Assembly (NCBI GenBank): GCA_945876305.1
Contig: CAMCOB010000054.1
Location: 1 to 8,257 of the forward strand
DNA length: 8,257 bases
Source of the DNA: Bifidobacterium breve
GTDB lineage: Bacteria; Actinomycetota; Thermoleophilia; Miltoncostaeales; Miltoncostaeaceae
Direction: 5' to 3'
Below, in pieces: positions 1 to 5,384 of this stretch. Position 1 is the first letter of the stretch. Every line of letters begins with the position of its first letter. The notes beneath the pieces were generated by a model. The model worked only from the letters and a program-made list of their open reading frames with translations, was not told where the DNA came from and did no database searches. Made by a program: the position numbers and the translations under genes.

Positions 1-920
1 TCCAGGTGGCTGAGATCCATCACCACATCGGCGCCGGTATCGCGGGCGCGGCGCCATACCTCGCGGGCCACGACATCGCGTGGGCCCAGATCACCCAGGG
101 GGTGCACGCCGTCCATCACCGCGCGGCCGTGCACATCGCGCAGCACGCCACCGGCACCACGCACCGCCTCGCTCACCAGAGGGAGCGGGCTCGCACCCAC
201 GGCGAGTGCGGTGGGGTGGAACTGCACCATCTCCATATCGGCCAATGCGGCCCCGGCCCGGCGGGCGAGTGCGGGACCATCGGCCGTGGCACCCAGTGGG
301 TTGGTGGTGCGACTGAACATATGACCAGCCCCACCAGTGGCGAGTACGACCACACGGGTAAAGAGGTCCTCGTCACCGGCCGGGCCACGGAGTGTGACTC
401 CGCGAATGCCGCGATCGTCAATCAGGAGGTCAAGGACCCGGGTGCGGTCGGCGACGCGGATGCGTGGCTCGGCCCGGACCGCGGCCACCAGCGCACCGGC
501 GACGTGGCGCCCTGTCGCATCACCGCCGGCGTGCACCACTCGCGAGCGCGAGTGTGCGCCCTCGCGCGCGAGGGCCAGGTAATCGCCGGCGCGATCGAAT
601 GCCACGCCCAGCGCGGCCAGATCGGCGATGCGCGCAGGCCCGTCGGTACACACCGCACGGGCCACGTCGGGGTCAGCCAAGCCTGCACCGGCCTCGAGGG
701 TGTCCAGCACATGGGCAGCCACGGTGTCGTCGGCCCCGACGGCTGCAGCGATTCCACCCTGGGCCCAGGCGGTGCTGCCCTCACCGATCGCGCCCTTGGT
801 CACCAGCACCACGTCACGGTGTGCGGCGATACGCAGGGCGGTGAACATGCCCGCGAGCCCGCCACCGACGACGATGGCTGGGGAGGGGTACGTGGTGATT
901 TTGCGTCGAACTGACGTCAT
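1..920 (-). CDS. nadB: L-aspartate oxidase NadB, N-terminal 306 residues (C-terminus outside window)
   Basis: NadB is a flavoprotein that oxidises L-aspartate to iminoaspartate, which NadA condenses with dihydroxyacetone phosphate to quinolinate in NAD synthesis. The minus strand reads open from an ATG at 918-920 to the left edge. Visible motifs are the FAD-binding Rossmann segment IVVGGGLAGM (residues 16-25), STAWAQGGIAA (49-59), HSRSRVVHAGGDATGRHV (123-140), ATGGAGHMFSRTTNPLGATA (194-213), MVQFHPTAL (231-239, active-site His) and RGAGGVLRD (254-262). LGPRDVVARE (278-287) holds an Arg that matches a substrate-binding Arg of E. coli NadB. This pattern separates NadB from SdhA/FrdA, which share the fold but lack the STAWAQGG form. 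The capping-domain end and the helical C-terminal domain are cut off. No Shine-Dalgarno precedes the ATG, but a TAAACT box lies ten bases upstream. NadA and NadC genes would be expected beyond the left edge (inference). Confidence 0.96.
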   Translation of the reverse strand, partial: MTSVRRKITTYPSPAIVVGGGLAGMFTALRIAAHRDVVLVTKGAIGEGSTAWAQGGIAAAVGADDTVAAHVLDTLEAGAGLADPDVARAVCTDGPARIADLAALGVAFDRAGDYLALAREGAHSRSRVVHAGGDATGRHVAGALVAAVRAEPRIRVADRTRVLDLLIDDRGIRGVTLRGPAGDEDLFTRVVVLATGGAGHMFSRTTNPLGATADGPALARRAGAALADMEMVQFHPTALAVGASPLPLVSEAVRGAGGVLRDVHGRAVMDGVHPLGDLGPRDVVAREVWRRARDTGADVVMDLSHL

Positions 921-930
921 ATCAAGGGAG

Positions 931-958
931 AGTTTACGTCAAACCGACGACAACACAA
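931..958 (-). promoter_or_regulatory. Putative leaderless promoter of nadB
   Basis: On the minus strand a TAAACT box (931-936) fits the actinobacterial -10 pattern TANNNT. It lies ten bases before the nadB ATG, and a TTGTGT hexamer (953-958) lies 16 bases further upstream as a possible -35. Transcription would begin at or within a few bases of the ATG. The -35 overlaps the left arm of the hairpin at 955-993. The call is by eye, with no expression evidence. Confidence 0.35.
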
Positions 959-993
959 GGCCGAGCGGCGCCCAGAGCGCGTGTCGGCCTTGT
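955..993 (-). terminator. Second hairpin between the 69-aa gene and nadB (terminator or leader element)
   Basis: A perfect 10-base inverted repeat (ACAAGGCCGA at 955-964, complement at 984-993) encloses a 19-base loop that itself can pair weakly (GCG with CGC). On the minus strand the stem is followed by the T-rich stretch TTGTGTTGTCG, partly inside the stem end, as in an intrinsic terminator. It sits after the stronger hairpin at 1011-1052 and just before nadB. It may be a backup terminator for the small gene or part of the nadB control region. Confidence 0.5.
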
Positions 994-1010
994 CACACAC
1001 CCCGGAACGA

Positions 1011-1052
1011 CAACGGCCCGGCCCCCGCGTGATCGCGGGGGCCGGGCCGTTG
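1011..1052 (-). terminator. Strong GC-rich hairpin terminator downstream of the 69-aa gene
   Basis: The arms at 1011-1029 and 1034-1052 are perfectly complementary over 19 bases, almost all G and C, with a TGAT loop (1030-1033). It begins 24 bases after the stop codon of the small minus-strand gene. No U-run follows on either strand, which is common for terminators in high-GC actinobacteria. Because the stem is symmetrical, it could act in both directions. Confidence 0.8.
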
Positions 1053-1075
1053 CACCTCAGCTGATGATGTCGTTA

Positions 1076-1285
1076 CTAGGCGAGGGCGGAGTCGGCCACG
1101 CGCTTGCTGCGCTTCATTGCGGCCTCAACGCGCTCCCAGGCGCGCTCTTCGGCGGCCATGTAGTCGGCGGTGCTCGAGTACACGCTGGCGTTCCGCGATA
1201 CCGCGAGGTAGTCGGAGATTGCGCGGTCACGCATCTGATCAAGCGAACCGGGGTGCGTCGGGGTCTCTGCAGTCATTGCGGCCAT
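1076..1285 (-). CDS. Small protein of unknown function, 69 aa
   Basis: I do not recognise this protein. The chosen ATG (1283-1285) has the clearest Shine-Dalgarno sequence in the window, AGGAG ending five bases upstream, and a second in-frame ATG lies three codons later. An upstream extension of the frame to 1333 would bypass this site and is not supported. After a short Pro/Thr-rich N-terminus the sequence looks all-helical: DQMRDRAISDYLAV (17-30), then ADYMAAEERAWERVEAAMKR (40-59), then a basic SKRVADSALA tail. It has no signal peptide, membrane segment, cysteine pair or metal motif, so it is probably a soluble helical protein. A strong hairpin terminator follows directly. The ribosome site, terminator and helix-like composition together argue for a real gene, although homology cannot be judged here. 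Confidence 0.65.
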   Translation of the reverse strand: MAAMTAETPTHPGSLDQMRDRAISDYLAVSRNASVYSSTADYMAAEERAWERVEAAMKRSKRVADSALA

Positions 1286-1393
1286 CTCGTCTCCTGTCCT
1301 CGTGCGGAAGGTTGAGTGAGTAAGGCAGAACACGGACAGCGATGCAAGTTGAACTGTCGTGGGTTGACCATTCCTTGGCCATCGCCACCGTCG

Positions 1394-1969
1394 CTATGGG
1401 TTTCGCGGGGTGCCCCGACGGGGGTCAATGAGCTCCCGGGCGATGTCGTCGCGGTCCCACAGCTGCACATCGGCGCTCCCGGCAAGAGTGATCGCCTGGG
1501 CCGTGAATCCGGCATTGGTCACCACCATGGCGCCGTCGGTGTCGTAGTGCGGCCGCGCCGCCGCCGCCTGCTGCACGGCCGCCACGCCCACCGGCCGGGC
1601 CTGGCGCTTGGCCTGCACCACCATGTCTTCGCCGTCACGTGAGATGACCAGATCGGCACCGAAGTCCCCAGTGGTCGCGGTATGGCGCACGTGCCAACCT
1701 GCGCGGCGAAACAGCACGGCGAGCCAGTCCTCAAACTCCTCGCCCGTCATGTCGTCGATGGAATCGAGGGTGCGGTGCCGGGCCATGCGCTGGCGGCTTC
1801 GGCGCACCCACGAGGCAATGGCAATGGCCACAGTGATGCCTCCACCCACGGCGGTTGCCGCCAGCCAGGGCATGGCGAGCGAGAGCAGCACCACCAGTAC
1901 CGCCCCGGCGATGAGCCAGGTGGCGAGTTCTGTGCCGATCCATCGTACGAGTGCGCGCATGGAGCCCAT
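1394..1969 (-). CDS. Membrane-anchored Mrr-like restriction endonuclease-fold protein, 191 aa
   Basis: The C-terminal half matches the Mrr_cat nuclease fold found in type IV modification-dependent restriction enzymes and related proteins. TGEEFEDWLAVLFRRAGW (75-92) supplies the helix with the conserved Glu (E80). GDFGADLVISRDGEDMVVQAKR (101-122) supplies D106 and the Q119-x-K121 form of the PD-(D/E)xK site, and VVTNAGFT (149-156) is a typical core strand. The catalytic residues look intact. Two hydrophobic stretches near 15-36 and 38-55 predict a membrane hairpin with the nuclease in the cytoplasm. I chose the ATG at 1967-1969 because GGGGCGAA precedes it. A longer reading to 2140 adds a non-hydrophobic segment that would consume the space shared with the divergent gene. 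No methylase or DNA-recognition subunit lies nearby, so a restriction role is unproven. Related two-helix proteins are usually annotated only as restriction endonuclease. Confidence 0.85.
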   Translation of the reverse strand: MGSMRALVRWIGTELATWLIAGAVLVVLLSLAMPWLAATAVGGGITVAIAIASWVRRSRQRMARHRTLDSIDDMTGEEFEDWLAVLFRRAGWHVRHTATTGDFGADLVISRDGEDMVVQAKRQARPVGVAAVQQAAAARPHYDTDGAMVVTNAGFTAQAITLAGSADVQLWDRDDIARELIDPRRGTPRNP

Positions 1970-2181
1970 TTCGCCCCGCCACGGGTGCCCCCTCTCTCGG
2001 GGGATGAGCGTGGCCTTCACGATGATGGCCACATTGCTGTGGACGGCCGCCGATACCGGGCAGGCGCCCTGCGCCTCCTCGGCCAGTGGTCCCTCCCGGC
2101 CTGCCTCTGTATGCCGCATCGCAGTCGCGATGACCTGCATCCCCGTCGTGCTCGCCGTGCCATCGAGGGTAGCGTGGCGGA
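1970..2181. other. Divergent intergenic region between the Mrr-like and MBL-like genes
   Basis: This 212-base gap between divergent starts is the longest non-coding stretch in the window. It must hold the promoters of both genes. It contains a 5-base-pair stem with a six-base loop (1988-2003) in the Mrr-like leader and another 5-base-pair stem (2060-2072). Both are short enough to be chance in GC-rich DNA. The only promoter-like element I can point to is the TAGCGT box at 2170-2175. Confidence 0.6.
2170..2175 (+). promoter_or_regulatory. Putative -10 box of a leaderless promoter for the MBL-like gene
   Basis: TAGCGT fits TANNNT and ends six bases before the ATG at 2182, so transcription would start at the start codon. 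No recognisable -35 lies 16-18 bases upstream. Confidence 0.3.
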
Positions 2182-2646
2182 ATGAAAGTCACCCAAATCG
2201 CCGACGGACTCTGGTGCTGGAGCATCGGCGACCGCTCGTCGGCCTACATGGAGCACGGTGATCAGATGATTCTGGTGGATCCGGTGCTCCCCCCGGCGGG
2301 CGATGATCTTGATCGCTTCACGCGCGCGATTGAGCGTGACCTCGTGCGGCTGGGCGGCTCTGTGCACGTGCTGCTCACCCGCCACGGGCACCCGCGCGAC
2401 TCCGATGCAATCGAGCAGATGACCGGAGCGGTGCGGTGGCACCCCGGGATGGGGGAGGCCCCTGCCGGCATGTACTCGCTGCCGGTGGCGGAGGGGGCGG
2501 TGGCCCTGTGGTCTCCGGTTCACCGTGCCCTGGTGGTGCCCGACCCCCACATGGCGCCGGGAGGAATGGGAATGCGACCCGACGCTGTCATCGTGACGGG
2601 TGCCGGTGCCCCGCGCGATGACGCGCCGCCGAGGGAATTGGCGTGA
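2182..2646 (+). CDS. Degenerate metallo-beta-lactamase-fold protein, 154 aa
   Basis: The N-terminus MKVTQIADGLWCWSIGDR (1-18) followed by SSAYMEHGDQMILVDPVLPP is the standard opening of MBL-fold hydrolases, including the Asp of the first core strands. The metal motif expected at VHVLLTRHGHPRDSDAIEQM (61-80) reads H-G-H-P-R-D instead of H-x-H-x-D-H, so two of the four ligands are replaced. ALWSPVHRALVVPDPHM (108-124) corresponds to the later strand carrying the bridging Asp. At 154 residues it is shorter than the usual 200 or more. This suggests a compact, probably non-hydrolytic or mono-metal member, which is inference. A TAGCGT box and a GGCGGA stretch lie just upstream of the ATG. It is divergent from the Mrr-like gene and convergent with the channel gene, so it is probably transcribed alone. 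Confidence 0.7.
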   Translation: MKVTQIADGLWCWSIGDRSSAYMEHGDQMILVDPVLPPAGDDLDRFTRAIERDLVRLGGSVHVLLTRHGHPRDSDAIEQMTGAVRWHPGMGEAPAGMYSLPVAEGAVALWSPVHRALVVPDPHMAPGGMGMRPDAVIVTGAGAPRDDAPPRELA

Positions 2647-2674
2647 TGTCTGCCGATCCCCGTAGCCGCAGCAT

Positions 2675-3448
2675 CTAGGCCGGTGTGTGAGCCTGTTCGG
2701 CGAGCTCCGCCATCTGACCGCCCGAGACGATGTAGGGAGAGACCACAGAGTCTGCGCCCGCGCGCTTGAGAACGTCGATCGTTTCGGAGTCGGCAGCCCG
2801 GGCCACGATGGTGAGCCCGGGGCACATCGACCGTCCCGCGAGCGTGATGTACACGTTGACCGCATCGGAGTCGACCGCGCAGATGAGCGCACTGGCGCGC
2901 TCGATCCCCACCCTTCGAAGTACCGACTCATGCTCGGGTGCCGAGATGATGTGCGGTACCCCGAGGTCTATGAGCTCCTCCTCGTGGCGGGGGTCGTTGT
3001 CGATCACGGCGAACTCCCGTCCTTCGTCGAGCAGCCGCAGCACCGAGGCGCGCCCAACGCGCCCATATCCGCACACGATCACGTGTCCATGCAGCGCGTC
3101 CAGTTCCTTTGACACCCGTCTCCTCCTCGTTCGTCGGGCGAGATCCCCCGATGCGGCCAACTGCGTGCCAACCATGATGAAGAGGGCCACGCTTACGAAC
3201 AGCAGCACCACAAGCGAGATCGAGAAGACCTCGTGGGCCGTCCCGAGAGCGGTGGTGTCGCGGTATCCCACACCGCCCAGGGTGAGCACCGTCCAGTACA
3301 GACCGTCAACGAGGTCGGCCCGCGGGATGATGAGCGTGTACCCGATGGTCCCGTAGATGACCGTCCCCAGCAGGAATAATCCGGGCATCAGAAAGCGTCG
3401 CGGGATGCTCCGCTTGTCGATACCGGGTCCGAGCGCATGGGTTGCCAT
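2675..3448 (-). CDS. Potassium-channel-like protein: two-helix pore plus RCK (TrkA-N) domain, 257 aa
   Basis: The layout is that of a prokaryotic 2-TM/RCK channel subunit, four of which form a pore. The first membrane helix is near residues 20-41 and the pore helix and filter at LVDGLYWTVLTLGGVGYRD (46-64). The second helix is near 73-95, and a basic linker RRTRRRR (105-111) follows. The RCK Rossmann domain starts at GHVIVCGYGRVG (121-132), with an acidic residue closing the second strand (AVIDNDP, D150) as in NAD-binding or nucleotide-sensing RCK units. It ends at about 250 with no TrkA-C domain. The filter departs from TVGYGD: Thr/Val are Gly-Val and the last Gly is Arg (R63), so K+ selectivity is uncertain. 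The start is ATG 3446-3448; a later Met at residue 21 would remove part of the first helix. No clear Shine-Dalgarno is present. Its 5' end lies 39 bases from the divergent DHPS-like gene. Confidence 0.88.
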   Translation of the reverse strand: MATHALGPGIDKRSIPRRFLMPGLFLLGTVIYGTIGYTLIIPRADLVDGLYWTVLTLGGVGYRDTTALGTAHEVFSISLVVLLFVSVALFIMVGTQLAASGDLARRTRRRRVSKELDALHGHVIVCGYGRVGRASVLRLLDEGREFAVIDNDPRHEEELIDLGVPHIISAPEHESVLRRVGIERASALICAVDSDAVNVYITLAGRSMCPGLTIVARAADSETIDVLKRAGADSVVSPYIVSGGQMAELAEQAHTPA

Positions 3449-3474
3449 ACGCCCGTGTCATTCGACGCCCCCGC

Positions 3475-3480
3475 TACGGT
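3475..3480 (+). promoter_or_regulatory. Putative -10 box of a leaderless promoter for the DHPS-like gene
   Basis: TACGGT fits TANNNT and ends seven bases before the GTG at 3488, which has no Shine-Dalgarno. The box favours the GTG over the upstream in-frame ATG at 3437, which would overlap the divergent channel gene. Confidence 0.4.
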
Positions 3481-3487
3481 TCCCCTT

Positions 3488-4411
3488 GTGAGCGACCACG
3501 CACGACTTCTGGCCGAGATGGCGGCACTGGCCGATGCCCACGCGGGGGCGCTTGATGCGCCTGTCCGCGTATTCGACATCGGCGGGCGCACATTCGACTG
3601 CGAGGCGCACCCCGAGATGATGGGCGTGGTCAACCTGTCGCCCGATTCCTGGTACCGCGAGTCGGTGGTGCCTGATGCCGATGCGGCAATCGCCCGCGGT
3701 GTGGTGCTGGCAGCAGAGGGCGCAGCCATCGTGGACATTGGCGCCGAGAGCACGCTCGCGCACGCTGCGCGGGTATCCCCAGAGGACCAGATGGCGACCG
3801 TGTTGCCGGTCGTGCGCGCACTGGGGGAGCAGGGCATCCTCACATCCGTCGAGACGTACTCGCCCGAGGTTGCCCGGGTGGTGCTTCGCGCAGGTGCCAA
3901 CGTGCTTAACCTCACCGGGGTGGAGCGCGAGGACGAGGTGTATGCGGCGGCGGCCGAGCACCACGCGGCCATCATCATGTGTTTCGTGCAGGGCGCCAAT
4001 GTGCGCGAGGTGAGCGATTTGGTGCTGGGAGATGACCCCATCCCGACGCTCATCGAGCACTTCGGGCCGCGCCTGGACCGTGCCGTGGCACTTGGCGTGG
4101 AGCGCATCTTCATTGATCCCGGCCTCGGCTTTTATTACGGCAACCTGTTGGATGGCCCCACGCGTGTGCGCCATCAGGTGAAGGTGTTTCTCAACACGTT
4201 CCGCCTACGTGCGCTCGGCTGGCCGGTATGTCACGCCCTCCCGCACGCCTTCGACTTCTTCGGCGACGAGGTGAGGTCGGCAGAGCCATTCTTCGCAGTG
4301 CTCGCATCGCTGGGGCGCACGGGACTTTTCCGCACACACGAGGTCCCTCGCGTGGGTGCGGTGCTCGACACCCTCGGGGCCCTGCGCCCCGGCGATATCA
4401 ACCCGGGCTAG
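3488..4411 (+). CDS. Dihydropteroate synthase-like TIM-barrel (pterin-binding) protein, 307 aa
   Basis: DHPS (FolP) joins p-aminobenzoate to hydroxymethyl-dihydropterin diphosphate in folate synthesis. The order of blocks follows FolP: MMGVVNLSPDSWYRES (44-59; FolP MGILNVTPDSFSDGG), GAAIVDIGAEST (78-89), SVETYSPEVA (120-129; FolP SVDT, so Asp is Glu), LRAGANVLNLTG (133-144, N141 kept), IFIDPGLGFYYG (207-218, D210 kept) and FRTHEV (281-286, the R-x-H pair kept). The catalytic SRKSF segment is replaced by LPHAF (251-255), so the pterin-binding Lys is absent. The spacing around it also differs from FolP. It is therefore better called a DHPS paralogue than FolP, with a substrate I cannot name. 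The GTG start avoids overlapping the divergent gene and has a TANNNT box upstream. No other folate gene is in the window. Confidence 0.85.
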   Translation: MSDHARLLAEMAALADAHAGALDAPVRVFDIGGRTFDCEAHPEMMGVVNLSPDSWYRESVVPDADAAIARGVVLAAEGAAIVDIGAESTLAHAARVSPEDQMATVLPVVRALGEQGILTSVETYSPEVARVVLRAGANVLNLTGVEREDEVYAAAAEHHAAIIMCFVQGANVREVSDLVLGDDPIPTLIEHFGPRLDRAVALGVERIFIDPGLGFYYGNLLDGPTRVRHQVKVFLNTFRLRALGWPVCHALPHAFDFFGDEVRSAEPFFAVLASLGRTGLFRTHEVPRVGAVLDTLGALRPGDINPG

Positions 4412-4416
4412 GCCCG
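4402..4416. other. Overlapping convergent stop codons within a small inverted repeat
   Basis: The DHPS-like stop (TAG at 4409-4411, plus) and the methyltransferase stop (TAG on the minus strand at 4408-4410) share the palindrome CTAG. The surrounding CGGGC-TAG-GCCCG (4404-4416) can form a 5-base-pair stem with a three-base loop. There is no room for separate terminators, so each transcript must run into the other gene unless this stem stops it. Confidence 0.6.
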
Positions 4417-5361
4417 ACGCGCCACGGCAACACCCTCTTCGCCACTCGGCGAGATGGAGACGTGAAGCACCGTGAGGCCCGCCTGCCCCAGAAGAGCCAG
4501 AAGCGTCTCCGGGGTATAGCGAAATGACTCGAGCACGCGAATTGGCTCGCCTGCTGGCATGCCGACGGTCACGCCTTCCACCCGGGCATTCACACTGCCA
4601 ACCGGCATGACCTCGCCCACCACCATGGGGCCATCCAGGGTCTCGCGCCAGCGGAATGTGATCTCGCCGGCATCGTGGATGCCGATCTCCTCGAGCACAG
4701 TGGCCAGCCACATGCGCGTGGGCGGGTTGTCGTACTGGGCGATTACGGCATCGCGGGAACCCGGCGTCCCCGGCAGCAGGTTGGCACTGACCAGAAGCAG
4801 GTCGTCGGGGCCGAGCAGGGAGATGCCCGCCTCGAGCGACGATGGCCCGAGCGTGGAGAGGACACCGAAGAGCGTGACCACGCGTGTCCCCGCCCGGCGC
4901 GGGGCCAGGAGGGGAGAGAGATCGGGCACCGCCGTGATGTCGACAGCAACACCATCTGCGGCATCAACGCCTGGCACTGCCGCCATGGCCTCGGCCGCAG
5001 CCACCACAAGCGACAGGCTCACATCCACGGGTGTGGCCGACAGGTGCTCCCGCCCGGCAGAACGCAGCGCACCCAGTAGGCGCCGCTCCTTCACGCCATC
5101 CCCGCACGCCACACCCACGACATGCACAGGTTCGTCGCCCAGCGCGGCGATTACCACTCGCGCCGCGTCGTCGTAGGCCCGCACGCCATCGTTGGCATCG
5201 TGGGCGGGGGAGTGACTCGTGGCCAGGGAGCGCCAGCGGCTCGACGCCAGGTCACCGATGTAGTGAAAGCGGTTGTCCACTCGGCGGGCCTCGAGCGCGG
5301 CGATGAGCCCCGCCCGTAGGGCGGCGGGGGTCACGCTCTCATCAATGCGTACGTCGGGCAC
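4408..5361 (-). CDS. EgtD-family (histidine-specific-type) SAM methyltransferase, 317 aa
   Basis: The protein resembles the Methyltransf_33 family, whose best-known member EgtD trimethylates histidine in ergothioneine synthesis. RFHYIGDLASSRWRSL (31-46) is the N-terminal block of the family. VHVVGVACGDGVKERRLL (79-96) is the SAM-binding motif, PVDVS (111-115) carries the ribose-binding Asp, and VAVDIT (138-143) follows. TLFGVLSTLGPSSLE (163-177) and LLLVSANLLPG (188-198) match the family's later blocks. RVLESFRYTPETLLALL (275-291) corresponds to the EgtD E-x-S-x-K-Y segment, but the Glu is shifted, so histidine as substrate is doubtful. Length fits the family (about 320). The GTG at 5359-5361 avoids overlap with typA and has a TACGAT box six bases upstream; the open frame to 5505 is inside typA. 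No egtB or egtC is nearby. Confidence 0.75.
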   Translation of the reverse strand: MPDVRIDESVTPAALRAGLIAALEARRVDNRFHYIGDLASSRWRSLATSHSPAHDANDGVRAYDDAARVVIAALGDEPVHVVGVACGDGVKERRLLGALRSAGREHLSATPVDVSLSLVVAAAEAMAAVPGVDAADGVAVDITAVPDLSPLLAPRRAGTRVVTLFGVLSTLGPSSLEAGISLLGPDDLLLVSANLLPGTPGSRDAVIAQYDNPPTRMWLATVLEEIGIHDAGEITFRWRETLDGPMVVGEVMPVGSVNARVEGVTVGMPAGEPIRVLESFRYTPETLLALLGQAGLTVLHVSISPSGEEGVAVARRA

Positions 5362-5366
5362 GGCAC

Positions 5367-5373
5367 GATCGTA
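5367..5373 (-). promoter_or_regulatory. Putative -10 box (TACGAT) before the methyltransferase gene
   Basis: On the minus strand TACGAT ends about six bases before the GTG at 5361, in the 23-base gap after the typA stop. It could give the methyltransferase its own leaderless transcript besides read-through from typA. No Shine-Dalgarno is visible. Confidence 0.3.
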
Positions 5374-5384
5374 CGCAGGTACCG

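Noticed and set aside
6..914. 302-residue open frame on the plus strand
   Set aside because: It is exactly antisense to nadB, whose minus-strand translation has clear family motifs. The plus product is His/Gly-rich low-complexity sequence typical of antisense frames in GC-rich DNA.
1318..1347. Possible -35/-10 pair (TTGCAT, 18 bases, TTACTC on the minus strand) for the 69-aa gene
   Set aside because: The -10 matches the consensus too poorly to call.
1988..2003. CCCCC/GGGGG stem in the Mrr-like leader
   Set aside because: Five base pairs is expected by chance in DNA of this composition.
1970..2140. Longer start for the Mrr-like protein (248 residues)
   Set aside because: The extra 57 residues precede the membrane hairpin, resemble no family segment, have no ribosome site, and fill the divergent promoter region.
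1608..2261. 217-residue open frame on the plus strand
   Set aside because: Antisense to the Mrr-like gene and overlapping the MBL-like start; composition is that of a shadow frame.
2017..2931. 304-residue open frame on the minus strand
   Set aside because: It crosses the MBL-like gene and the end of the channel gene in another frame and has Arg/Ser-rich composition with no motif.
3388..4113. 241-residue Ser/Arg-rich minus-strand frame
   Set aside because: Antisense to the DHPS-like gene, no recognisable motif.
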